Assembly: GCA_027062285.1 (NCBI GenBank)
Contig: JAMOTL010000055.1
Location: 1 to 34,666 of the forward strand
Direction of reading: 5' to 3'
Length of the DNA: 34,666 nt
Source: Nautiliaceae bacterium
GTDB lineage: Bacteria > Campylobacterota > Campylobacteria > Campylobacterales > Nautiliaceae
How positions within the stretch are numbered: position 1 is the first letter of the stretch; each line of letters begins with the position of its first letter. The notes beneath the pieces were generated by a model. The model had not been told where the DNA came from. It made no database searches and saw only the letters and a program-made list of their open reading frames with translations. Below are positions 1 to 7,219 of this stretch, one piece after another. Made by a program: the position numbers and the translations under genes.

Positions 1-270
1 ACGATACTTATTCGAAATCTTTTTGGCAATATAGAGTATAATTTATTAGAAAAAATTGAAAAAGAAATAAGAAATATACTTTTTCCAAAAAAATCAAAAG
101 AAAAAGATATATATGGATTTATTTCCTCATATTCTACTGGCATTGATATGGAAGAAATTTTTGTAAAAGTAGCATTTGGAGATATTAAAAAATCAATTGA
201 TATGGAAAAATTAACTAACGAAATTTTAACATTAAAGAAAATAATTAATAAATTGAAAGTAGGGCAATGA
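1..270 (+). CDS. C-terminal part of an unknown protein (cut by window edge)
   Basis: The frame is open from the first base to a TGA at 268-270 and encodes the last 89 residues of a protein whose start lies outside the window. The fragment is lysine- and isoleucine-rich, with charged helical stretches at both ends. I recognise no domain. Its stop overlaps the next gene's ATG by four bases (ATGA), so the two genes are probably one operon and translationally coupled. Base composition is as extremely AT-rich as the following gene and poorer in GC than the housekeeping genes right of 2300, which fits an accessory region. The function cannot be called from this piece. Confidence 0.7.
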   Translation, partial: TILIRNLFGNIEYNLLEKIEKEIRNILFPKKSKEKDIYGFISSYSTGIDMEEIFVKVAFGDIKKSIDMEKLTNEILTLKKIINKLKVGQ

Positions 271-1121
271 ATTATAAATATCAACCAAAAGATTATAATG
301 AATTAATGAAAAATATTGAAAATGAAATATATAATATTCAAGGAACTCCAAATAACCCAAATTGGGAAGCAGATTTAAATTGTATTGATACTTCACAGAT
401 TAATAGAATGTTTGGAGTGTTTTCTATTTTGTATAATAATTTTAATGGAGATATCAGCAGGTGGAATGTAGAAAAGGTAGTAGGTTTTGATAAGATGTTT
501 GAAAATAGTGAATTTGATGGAGATATAGGGGCTTGGAAAAATAAATATTTGAGAAAACAATTTGAAACAAAAAGAAAGTTTATTTATTTAATTACACAAA
601 CATTTCCCCATAATTTCAGTACGTATGTTTTTTTTAGAAATAATAATCTTCCAGTTTATTATGATTCAACAAAAAATGTAATTATTCTTAAAAAAGATGA
701 AAATAATATCTTTGAATTTAAAGAATTTATAAAACTTCCTGCAAAAATTCAGACATTTGAAACTTTATCTATGGCTATTAAATATAGTGATGATTTTAAT
801 TTTACATATAAAAAAATTGTACAATCAGTGGATTCTAAATATTTTACAAAAATGGAGGTTAATGATATTTATTTTTTACTTGGAAAAATTAATGAATTAG
901 ATAAAAAAGAATTAAAAATTTTTAAAGATTCATTAAAAACAATGATGGACAAGACTATATCTTTAAAAGATAGAACGAAAATTTTGGCATATTATAATAT
1001 TATGGCTAAAAATATTGATTCATTAGCTAAATATAAAGAAATTTTAGAAATAAAAGATTATAAAATAAAAAAAGTTTTAAAAATTTTCCTTTTTAAGGAA
1101 GTTTTGAAAAATAAAAAATAG
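267..1121 (+). CDS. Unknown protein with a BspA-like (DUF285) repeat patch
   Basis: A 284-residue protein. Residues about 48-90 contain two turns of the pattern seen in BspA/DUF285 leucine-rich-type repeats: MFG..., then NGDISRWNVEKV, then MFENSEFDGDIGAW, with the typical spacing of Met-Phe, Asp-Ile and Trp. The rest, about 95-284, is charged and mostly helical in character and matches nothing I know. There is no signal peptide, lipobox or membrane segment, which is unusual because BspA-type repeats are best known from surface proteins. The ATG overlaps the stop of the preceding gene (ATGA). The gene ends about 180 bases before the 3' end of a tRNA-Leu, a classic integration point, and is very AT-rich. 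Only the repeat patch is a confident call; function is unknown. Confidence 0.6.
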   Translation: MNYKYQPKDYNELMKNIENEIYNIQGTPNNPNWEADLNCIDTSQINRMFGVFSILYNNFNGDISRWNVEKVVGFDKMFENSEFDGDIGAWKNKYLRKQFETKRKFIYLITQTFPHNFSTYVFFRNNNLPVYYDSTKNVIILKKDENNIFEFKEFIKLPAKIQTFETLSMAIKYSDDFNFTYKKIVQSVDSKYFTKMEVNDIYFLLGKINELDKKELKIFKDSLKTMMDKTISLKDRTKILAYYNIMAKNIDSLAKYKEILEIKDYKIKKVLKIFLFKEVLKNKK

Positions 1122-1162
1122 TATAGTTACAAGTTTAAAAAAATTTAATTTTCTAAATTTTA

Positions 1163-1302
1163 GGGTAGGTTTTTAAAAAATATATTCTGTATAAAAAAAT
1201 GATTTGCAATTACTTTTGTTCAAGGGTAGGTTTTGCGGGTAGGTTTTCAATGGTTAAAATTGCTTGGAATGCCCGAAAATACATTGATTTGAAGTAGGTT
1301 TT
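1163..1302. repeat. Four short direct repeats, GGGTAGGTTTT
   Basis: The 182-base gap between the BspA-like gene and tRNA-Leu holds GGGTAGGTTTT at 1163, 1224 and 1237, and a shortened GTAGGTTTT at 1294, right beside the tRNA CCA end. Spacings are irregular (61, 13 and about 57 bases), so it is not a CRISPR array. The G-rich motif stands out against an almost pure A/T background. No gene or strong terminator is visible in this gap. The role is unknown; iterated protein-binding sites or scars of repeated insertion next to the tRNA are possibilities. Confidence 0.6.
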
Positions 1303-1303
1303 A

Positions 1304-1391
1304 TGGTGCGGTGGGAGGGACTCGAACCCTCACGGGCTTATCGCCCACAAGGCCCTCAACCTTGCGTGTCTACCAATTCCACCACCACCGC
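1304..1391 (-). tRNA. tRNA-Leu (anticodon GAG)
   Basis: Read on the minus strand, the acceptor arms GCGGTGG (1385-1391) and CCACCGC (1308-1314) pair perfectly, and CCA is encoded at 1304-1306. The anticodon stem CAAGG/CCTTG closes a seven-base loop TTGAGGG, giving anticodon GAG, which reads CUC/CUU leucine codons. A long variable arm and a T-loop with GGTTCGAGTCC are present, as expected for a class II tRNA-Leu. A TATAAT box at 1406-1411 (minus) is the probable promoter. The 3' end faces the AT-rich accessory genes at 1-1121. Confidence 0.95.
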
Positions 1392-1405
1392 GTTTGTGGG
1401 ATAAA

Positions 1406-1411
1406 ATTATA
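1406..1411 (-). promoter_or_regulatory. -10 box of the tRNA-Leu gene
   Basis: TATAAT on the minus strand ends 15 bases before the mature tRNA 5' end. It lies just past the stop codon of the coiled-coil gene (1413). No clear -35 is visible, as is common for promoters in this group of bacteria. Confidence 0.5.
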
Positions 1412-1412
1412 T

Positions 1413-2309
1413 CTAAAAATTATATTTTTTTAAAGTATCTCTTAAATTTTTTACAATTTTTTGTATTTCTTCTTCCGTCACATGTAGCTGTATATAATTA
1501 AGAATTCTATTTACTACGTTTATTATACCCCTTGAATTCTTTATTTCATCCAGTTCTTCATCAATTCTTTCAAGTAAAGCTAAAATAAAAGGTATGTTTC
1601 TTATTTCTCTTTTTAATTTAAGTTCCAAATCCGGATAACTCTCTTCGTAAATATAAGAATATTTATTCTTTTCTTTCAGACTCTCTTCAATTTCAAAATC
1701 AACAATCTTATCTTTATCAAAGGAATAGACAATAAAATGTTTTTTTCTAAGACTCGGTCTTTTATAAAGTTCATCAAATTTTAGAAAAATCTTATTAATA
1801 ATAAACATATCAATATTTTCTGCCATAAAAATAACTTTAAAAAGTTCTATTTCATCAAAATCTTCGTTTTGCGGATTATAAAAAGGTAGTTTGTTTAATT
1901 GTTTTATTTTCGAAATGTCATTTTTGCTAATAAGTCCTATTAAAATATCATCTTTTATAGTAAAAAAAGGACTAATTTTTTTTGTAAAATATCCATAAAG
2001 ATATCTGTTCTTTTGTTTATCATCAAATAATTTCACTGTCAATAAGGCACTGTTTTCAATATCATTCAAAAATTCCAGGAACGCTTCAAAACCGAGTATT
2101 CCGTCATGAAAAGTTTTTTTAAATTCGATATTTTGTAAAAGGGTTAAATTTTTTTTGAAATTTTGTTTGAATTTTTCTTTTTTGTCTTTTTCGATTTTAC
2201 ATTCATTAAATAATTTTTTTAAATTTTTTGAAACAATTTCATTGTTTTGTTTCACTTCTTCAAGTTCATTTTCCAAATATTTTATTTTTTCCAGTAGTTT
2301 GTTATACAT
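1413..2309 (-). CDS. Unknown protein with N-terminal coiled coil, next to recN
   Basis: About 298 residues. The first 60 or so are a strongly charged, Lys/Glu-rich helix with heptad character (coiled coil). The remainder is a mixed alpha/beta-looking region containing FHDGILGFEAFLEFLNDIEN, with a helical C-terminus. I do not recognise the family, and no catalytic motif or membrane segment is visible. I chose ATG 2309 over an in-frame GTG at 2315: the Shine-Dalgarno AAGAGGTG sits 4-5 bases before the ATG and overlaps the GTG. The start lies inside the end of recN (8-base overlap), so it is translated with recN. A GGDEF-like or other signalling fold is possible, but I see no signature. Confidence 0.7.
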   Translation of the reverse strand: MYNKLLEKIKYLENELEEVKQNNEIVSKNLKKLFNECKIEKDKKEKFKQNFKKNLTLLQNIEFKKTFHDGILGFEAFLEFLNDIENSALLTVKLFDDKQKNRYLYGYFTKKISPFFTIKDDILIGLISKNDISKIKQLNKLPFYNPQNEDFDEIELFKVIFMAENIDMFIINKIFLKFDELYKRPSLRKKHFIVYSFDKDKIVDFEIEESLKEKNKYSYIYEESYPDLELKLKREIRNIPFILALLERIDEELDEIKNSRGIINVVNRILNYIQLHVTEEEIQKIVKNLRDTLKKYNF

Positions 2310-3855
2310 TTTCACCTCTTAAAAGTTCTTTTGCGTATTCAAGCGCTTTTTGAGATTTTTCTTTCCCGCCTATAATTCTTGCTATTTCCTCAATTCTTTC
2401 TTTATTACTAAGCTCTTTTACAAAAGATTTGTTTTTGTCTTTTGTTACTAAAAAATGCTTATCAGCTTTACTTGCTAGTTGCGGCTGATGTGATATAGCA
2501 AAAATTTGATATTTTTGACTTAAATATTTTAAAACATTTGCCACACTCATACTCTCTTCTCCGCTCAAATTCGCATCAATTTCATCTAAAAACAGTGTTT
2601 TCTCTTCATCATCATATTCTAATTTACTTGCTAAAAGCGCTACTCTTAATCTGTTAAATTCCCCTGTTGAAATCGTATTTATATCTATATCGTTAACAAC
2701 GATTTCCGCTCTATTTTTTCCTGATTCAAAAAATTCATCGACTAATTCTAATTTTACTTTAGCATCGGGCATATATAATTTTGATAAATAAAGATTTAAT
2801 TTTTCTTCGAAGCGCTTTGCTGCTTTTTTTCTTTCTTCATGCAAATACACGGCTATTTCATTTAATTTAGAAGTTATTTCTTTCAATTCTTTTTCTAAAT
2901 TTTCTTTTTCGAAAGTTAAATTTTCAAGTTTTTCAAGTTCTTTTTTCTTTTCGTTATAATATCTCAAACTTTCTTCCAGAGAACCGAATCTTCTTATTAA
3001 TTCTTGTAAATCAGATAATCTGTTTAAAATTTCCTCAATATCTATTGTTTGTAAATATTCGGCTTTTTCATTTGCTTTATCGATAGCTATTCTAAGTTCG
3101 TTCATAGCATTTGAAAAAAATTCGCTATCCTCTTCAATCATGTCAAGAAATTCATATACGGAATTTTCAAAATCAAATATTCTTTCTGTTTCAGCTGCTT
3201 TTTCTTTTATTTTTTCTATTCGGCTTAAATCTTTTTTTATTTTCATCAATTCTTCAAACTCACCCTCTTTTGGATTAATCGTTTCAATTTTATTTAACTC
3301 GTATTTTAAAAACTCCATTCTTTCAATAGCATTTTTTTCTTTTTCTTTTAGATTTTTTAATTCGTTTTTTATAAGATTGTATTTTTTAAAAAGGTTTTTG
3401 TATTCTAATAACTTAACATAATAATCTTTCTCTTTGATCATCTCATCCAAAACTTTTATAATATTTTCACTCTCAAACTCTTTTATTTCCCTTAAAGACA
3501 AATAATCTATAAAAGTATCCGCAATAGTTCTGACAATTTTTTTACTTACGGCCTGATTGTTTATAAAATATCTGTTTTTATTTTTTTTAATTTGCTTGAA
3601 AATGATAACTTCATCGTTTTCAATACCGTACTCTTCAAGATTTATATCATTATCGACCACCGCTTCGCTGATTTTGGCATTTACGTCAAAGTATCCGAAA
3701 ATAGAAAGTATTCCTCTCATAAGCACAGACTTCCCTGCCCCGCTTGGCCCGGTAAATACTATCAAGCCTTTACTAAATTCCATCTCCACTTCACTAAATT
3801 CCAACTCAACTTCTTCGAAAGTCACATATTCTTTAAGATAAACCCTCTCTATCAC
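2302..3855 (-). CDS. recN: DNA repair protein RecN (SMC-like ATPase)
   Basis: RecN is an SMC-like ATPase that acts at DNA double-strand breaks during recombinational repair. The N-terminal ATPase half has Walker A GPSGAGKS at residues 36-43. A long central coiled coil (about 150-350) follows. The C-terminal half has the signature region ISTGEFNRLRVALLASK, Walker B LFLDEIDANLSGEES and the His-containing AISHQPQLASKAD. The frame stays open to a TTG at 3870, but I prefer GTG 3855: it overlaps the nadK stop as GTGA and gives the usual RecN N-terminus (IERVYLKEY). At 517 residues it is slightly short for the family (about 550), mainly in the coiled coil. nadK lies directly upstream, as in many bacteria. 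Confidence 0.95.
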   Translation of the reverse strand: MIERVYLKEYVTFEEVELEFSEVEMEFSKGLIVFTGPSGAGKSVLMRGILSIFGYFDVNAKISEAVVDNDINLEEYGIENDEVIIFKQIKKNKNRYFINNQAVSKKIVRTIADTFIDYLSLREIKEFESENIIKVLDEMIKEKDYYVKLLEYKNLFKKYNLIKNELKNLKEKEKNAIERMEFLKYELNKIETINPKEGEFEELMKIKKDLSRIEKIKEKAAETERIFDFENSVYEFLDMIEEDSEFFSNAMNELRIAIDKANEKAEYLQTIDIEEILNRLSDLQELIRRFGSLEESLRYYNEKKKELEKLENLTFEKENLEKELKEITSKLNEIAVYLHEERKKAAKRFEEKLNLYLSKLYMPDAKVKLELVDEFFESGKNRAEIVVNDIDINTISTGEFNRLRVALLASKLEYDDEEKTLFLDEIDANLSGEESMSVANVLKYLSQKYQIFAISHQPQLASKADKHFLVTKDKNKSFVKELSNKERIEEIARIIGGKEKSQKALEYAKELLRGENV

Positions 3856-4679
3856 TTCACTTCTCCCCAATTTAATTTCTCTCTTAAAACGTCAAAATAA
3901 TTTCTCTCAAGTCTATGGATAAGTTTGGCAGGTTTTTGTGCTTTTTTTATTTTTATTTTACTTGTCATATCATATATCTCCTGACCGTCTATTATTAATT
4001 TTGCCGTTTTTTCCTTTACTTCTGCTTCAAGTTCGAAATTACTCGGAAGTATCAAGGGTCTTTGAGTTAAAGAATGCGGACATATCGGTGTCAAAATAAA
4101 TCCTTCCGTCAATGGATATACCACTGGACCGCCTGCACTTAAATTATATGCCGTAGATCCTGTAGGAGTGGAAATTATAAGTCCGTCACCGTGATAAGTA
4201 TTTAAAAAACTTTCATTTGTATCGATTTTTATATGTATCATTGAAGAAATAACATCTTTGCTAATGACTACATCATTAAAAGCATAAAGTTTTTTACCCT
4301 GATAGTCAATTTCTATTACCATTCTTTCATCGATTCTATACTCGCCTTTTAAAAACTTATCGAGAAATTCCGCTATGTTTTCAGGATTAATATCTGTAAG
4401 AAAGCCCAAATTTCCAGCGTTTATACCGAGAACCGGTTTATCGTATTTATACGCTCTTCTAGCTAAAGAAATCAAAGTCCCATCACCTCCTAAAGCAACT
4501 AAAAAATCAACTTCTTTACACATTTCATCAAATTCCACTCCCAAAAGACCTATAGCTTTAGCTGAAACACTCTCAAGCAATACGTCTATTCCCTTTTTTT
4601 CGAATATCGATTTTATTTTTAAAAAAACCTCTTTTAATGCAATAGTATTTTTAGGTTTTAGTACAAATCCGGCTTTCAT
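3852..4679 (-). CDS. nadK: NAD kinase
   Basis: ATP- or polyphosphate-dependent kinase that converts NAD to NADP in the cytosol. Hallmarks are GGDGTLISLARRA (the GGDGT motif) with GINAGNLGFLTD after it, NDVVISK, and the substrate-binding HGDGLIISTPTGSTAYNLSA followed by GGP and a proline-rich PICPHSLTQRP loop. At 275 residues it is of normal length. The start is ATG with AAGG upstream; a TATAAT box at 4700-4705 (minus) is its likely promoter. Its stop overlaps the recN start by four bases, so nadK, recN and the coiled-coil gene form one leftward operon. Confidence 0.97.
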   Translation of the reverse strand: MKAGFVLKPKNTIALKEVFLKIKSIFEKKGIDVLLESVSAKAIGLLGVEFDEMCKEVDFLVALGGDGTLISLARRAYKYDKPVLGINAGNLGFLTDINPENIAEFLDKFLKGEYRIDERMVIEIDYQGKKLYAFNDVVISKDVISSMIHIKIDTNESFLNTYHGDGLIISTPTGSTAYNLSAGGPVVYPLTEGFILTPICPHSLTQRPLILPSNFELEAEVKEKTAKLIIDGQEIYDMTSKIKIKKAQKPAKLIHRLERNYFDVLREKLNWGEVK

Positions 4680-4699
4680 TATCGGCCTTTTTTATAATA

Positions 4700-4705
4700 A
4701 TTATA
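4700..4705 (-). promoter_or_regulatory. -10 box for nadK-recN operon
   Basis: TATAAT on the minus strand (within TTGATATAATT), 21 bases before the nadK ATG. The TTGATATAATT context recurs in front of several other genes here. Confidence 0.45.
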
Positions 4706-4764
4706 TCAAGTTATTATATTTTCTTATAAATGGAAAAATTTTATTATCTGCTAATTTTTTGTGA

Positions 4765-4770
4765 TATAAT
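4765..4770 (+). promoter_or_regulatory. -10 box for cytochrome-bacterioferritin operon
   Basis: TATAAT within TTTTTTGTGATATAATTTTT, followed by the Shine-Dalgarno AAAGGAGAAG and the ATG at 4788, so the leader is only about ten bases long. The T-rich upstream tract replaces a -35, as in Campylobacter-type promoters. Confidence 0.5.
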
Positions 4771-4787
4771 TTTTTAAAGGAGAAGAA

Positions 4788-5021
4788 ATGAAAAAACTTA
4801 TGATTTTTATTGCGGGTTTGGCTTTTGGGTATCCAAGCTGTAATATGTGCCACAACGGAAGAGTAGCACCCAAAATTGATTCGATGAATGCTGCTGAACT
4901 TAAACAAAAGCTGCTCGAAATGAAAAAATCTAACAACATTAATCCAAAAATGGCGTTTATAAAAAATTATTCGGACAAAGAAATAGAAAAAATGATAAAA
5001 AACTTTAAGGAAAGAAAATGA
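4788..5021 (+). CDS. Small periplasmic monohaem cytochrome c
   Basis: A 77-residue protein with a short Lys-Lys start and hydrophobic signal (about residues 1-15), then a single CxxCH haem-binding motif CNMCH around residues 18-22, directly after the signal. A Met in the C-terminal half (for example in NPKMAFIKNYSD) could be the second axial ligand, and the closing helix is typical of small class I cytochromes. At about 60 mature residues it is near the lower size limit for the family. The start is supported by AAAGGAG. Its stop overlaps the bacterioferritin start (ATGA), so the two are co-translated; an electron-transfer partnership is inference. Confidence 0.8.
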   Translation: MKKLMIFIAGLAFGYPSCNMCHNGRVAPKIDSMNAAELKQKLLEMKKSNNINPKMAFIKNYSDKEIEKMIKNFKERK

Positions 5022-5515
5022 ACAAACAAAAATCAATCGAATTATTAAATAAAGCCATTTCTGAAGAATTAAGTGCAATACATCAGTACATGTATTTTCA
5101 TTTTATTTTAGACGATTTAGGTTATGACCTTTTGGCATCTATTTTTAAAAAAACGGCAATAGACGAAATGTTACATACCGAAAAATTTGCCGAAAGAATT
5201 TTGTTTTTAGGCGGAGAAATAGAAATGAAACCTTCACATGAAGTTGAACATATCAGAGATGTGGAAGAGATGCTAAAATGGGCTATGAAAAGTGAAGAAG
5301 AAGCTATGGAAATGTATAACGATTTCGCAATAGAAGCAGCAAATGCCAGAGATAGCGGCACAAAACAGATTTTTGAACAAATTATCGCCGATGAAGAGAG
5401 ACACTTTGAGACATTTGAAACGGAATATGAAAACCTACAAAAATTCGGTGACAGATATCTGGCCCAGCAGGCAATGGAGAGAAGTAAAAAAATGGGAATC
5501 AACCCTGTAGAGTAA
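5018..5515 (+). CDS. bfr: Bacterioferritin-like iron storage protein
   Basis: Four-helix ferritin-like protein of 165 residues that oxidises Fe(II) and stores it as mineral in a cytoplasmic 24-mer. By alignment with E. coli Bfr (offset of one) the ferroxidase ligands are all visible: E17, E50, H53, E93 or E94, E126 and H129. The inter-subunit haem ligand Met52 corresponds to M51 in DEMLHTEKF, so haem binding is plausible. It follows the small cytochrome c with an ATGA overlap. Its 3' end overlaps the convergent CHAD gene by 17 bases. A Dps or plain ferritin is less likely because of the DEMLH haem-site motif. Confidence 0.92.
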   Translation: MNKQKSIELLNKAISEELSAIHQYMYFHFILDDLGYDLLASIFKKTAIDEMLHTEKFAERILFLGGEIEMKPSHEVEHIRDVEEMLKWAMKSEEEAMEMYNDFAIEAANARDSGTKQIFEQIIADEERHFETFETEYENLQKFGDRYLAQQAMERSKKMGINPVE

Positions 5516-6071
5516 GTCTTACTTTTTCCGCTTTTCTTATGTATTTAAGTTTTTTTCTAACTGCTTTTTTCGGATTTTTTCCAAATTTTATCAACAATTT
5601 TTCACAATTATAATAATCATGAGCTTTTCCTAAATAATCCTGAATTTTTTTTAATTTATCTTCAAGCTTTGGATTTGTATATCTACATTTTTTTACCAAA
5701 ATTCTTAGTTTGTGTAAAGTTTTGTCATCCTTACCGATAAAAGAAGTATTAAAAATTTCTTCACAGTTAAAATCATTTTTCTTTTCAAAAAGTACAATTT
5801 TTCTCTTAAATTTTTTTATATATTTTAAAAACTTTTGTCTTAGTTTTTTATGTTTTTTCTTTAAATATTTCCGTACCTTTTTATCTTTGCAAATTTCCAG
5901 CAAAACATCCGTGTCTCTTAATTTTGAAGACTTTTTCAAAAGTTTTTTAAGGCCTAAATCCGTCTTGCCCTCTTTTTCTAAAATACTAAGTTCTTTTCGT
6001 GCCCAGACTCTCAGGTCATGTAAAACATCCGGATCGTCTTTTTTTATGTATCTTCGAATGAGTCTTTCCAT
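5499..6071 (-). CDS. CHAD domain protein (polyphosphate-binding type)
   Basis: CHAD domains are helical, histidine- and lysine/arginine-rich modules known to bind polyphosphate. Here the two repeats are visible: LHDLRVWARKEL with LRDTDVLLE in the first half, and LHKLRILVKKCRY with IQDYLGKAHDYYNCEKLL in the second. The protein is extremely basic, with long Lys tracts. At 190 residues it is a compact stand-alone CHAD without the CYTH domain often fused to it. It overlaps the end of the upstream mechanosensitive channel gene by 28 bases, so both are probably one transcript. Confidence 0.85.
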   Translation of the reverse strand: MERLIRRYIKKDDPDVLHDLRVWARKELSILEKEGKTDLGLKKLLKKSSKLRDTDVLLEICKDKKVRKYLKKKHKKLRQKFLKYIKKFKRKIVLFEKKNDFNCEEIFNTSFIGKDDKTLHKLRILVKKCRYTNPKLEDKLKKIQDYLGKAHDYYNCEKLLIKFGKNPKKAVRKKLKYIRKAEKVRLTLQG

Positions 6072-7159
6072 AAATTTTTCCTTTCGTCATAAAAAATGAC
6101 ACTGGTCGGATAAGCCAGTTCAAGTTTTGAGTTTTTAATGATTTCAAGAATCTTAAACATTACGTCTTGTTTTACTTTTAGCCACTCTTCCCAGTCAATA
6201 GTCACAGAAAAAGCATATACTAAAATATCCATCGAATAATCATCGAACTTATCCAAATAAACTAAAAGAGTTTTTCTAACCCCATATTTATCTTCTATTA
6301 AAAACAGAGTGTTTTTTTTCATTTTTTTCATCAAATAAGAGTTTATTTTCTCATTTGTTACGATTTTAGGATGGGATAAAAGCATATTTCTTATTTCATT
6401 TATCACACGCTCAAGTTCTTGCGTGTCAGTGGTGTATTTTATTTTTATCCAAAACTTTATTCTCCTGCCTATCATTCTTCTTGACCAGTTTTTAACCCAT
6501 TCGTTTGCCAATTTTGAATTGGGTATAGTTATCAAAGCATTATCAAAAGTTCTTATTTGAGTAGCGGTAAGGCCTATTTCAGTTACAAAACCTTCAAAAT
6601 CTTTTGTCTCAATCCAGTCGCCCACATGAAAAGCGTCTTCACTTACCAGTCTTATAGAATCAAAAAAATTACCTAATGTTTCTTTTGCCGCAAGTCCGAT
6701 AATAACACCACCGATTCCCAATGATGTAATGATAGCTGTGATATTCACTCCCATATGCGAGAGTATTATTACAAATATAACTAATACTATAAATACTTTT
6801 GTCAAGTTTATCGCCAACGCAAAAAGTTCTCTTCTAACCGTTTCTTTTTTTGAGATCTTTATTGAAATTGAAGTATAGATAATGTATTTAATAACTTCAT
6901 AAAAAAGCCATGAAATTATTATTACATTTAAAAAAAATTTAATATTGGCAATTCCGTTTAATCTATTTTCGAAAACATAAAATAAGCCGTTTATATCTAT
7001 TAAAAGTAAAAGAGGAATACCTATTTTATAAACACGAGAATAAAGAAGCTTTAAAATTATATTTTTTCTCTTTTTAAATAAAAAAAATTTCACCCATCTG
7101 GCTATAAAGTAAAAAAGTATATTAAAAAGAATTAAACTTATTAAAATATACGTTTTCAT
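6044..7159 (-). CDS. mscS: MscS-family mechanosensitive channel
   Basis: Inner-membrane small-conductance channel that opens under osmotic downshock. Three to four hydrophobic segments occupy residues 1-145. The pore helix and start of the beta domain follow at about 146-200: ITSLGIGGVIIGLAAKETLG, then LVSEDAFHVGDWIE, and further on IRTFDNALITIPNSKLANEW, which is the standard MscS signature. The C-terminal cytoplasmic domain (about 215-371) is complete. At 371 residues it is a little longer than E. coli MscS (286) because of extra N-terminal membrane segments. It is divergent from aspS across a shared symmetric promoter region and runs into the CHAD gene. Confidence 0.93.
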   Translation of the reverse strand: MKTYILISLILFNILFYFIARWVKFFLFKKRKNIILKLLYSRVYKIGIPLLLLIDINGLFYVFENRLNGIANIKFFLNVIIISWLFYEVIKYIIYTSISIKISKKETVRRELFALAINLTKVFIVLVIFVIILSHMGVNITAIITSLGIGGVIIGLAAKETLGNFFDSIRLVSEDAFHVGDWIETKDFEGFVTEIGLTATQIRTFDNALITIPNSKLANEWVKNWSRRMIGRRIKFWIKIKYTTDTQELERVINEIRNMLLSHPKIVTNEKINSYLMKKMKKNTLFLIEDKYGVRKTLLVYLDKFDDYSMDILVYAFSVTIDWEEWLKVKQDVMFKILEIIKNSKLELAYPTSVIFYDERKNLWKDSFEDT

Positions 7160-7175
7160 TTCTTCGCCTTTTTTG

Positions 7176-7200
7176 AATTATATCACAATTTGATATAATT
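7176..7200. promoter_or_regulatory. Back-to-back mscS / aspS promoters in a palindrome
   Basis: AATTATATCA (7176-7185) and TGATATAATT (7191-7200) are perfect inverted repeats separated by five bases. Each arm contains a TATAAT: minus strand 7177-7182 for mscS and plus strand 7194-7199 for aspS. The two -10 boxes are only 11 bases apart, so polymerase bound at one should exclude the other. No consensus -35 is seen for either. Confidence 0.55.
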
Positions 7201-7219
7201 GCGCCAAAAAAGGAAATTA

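Noticed and set aside
1163-1302. Short CRISPR array
   Set aside because: Repeat unit is only 11 bases, spacing is irregular (61, 13 and about 57) and no cas gene is present.
3140-3841. Open frames opposite recN on the plus strand
   Set aside because: Low-complexity Ser/Phe/Ile/Leu translations that mirror the Lys/Glu-rich coiled coil of RecN; no ribosome site or promoter.
4701-5078. Minus-strand open frame over the cytochrome c and the start of bacterioferritin
   Set aside because: Antisense to two genes with clear motifs and good ribosome sites; its Phe/His-rich product has no family character.
5504-5521. Small hairpin GTAA-GTC-TTAC with T-tract at the end of bacterioferritin as a terminator
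   Set aside because: The stem is only four to five weak pairs; too short to call.
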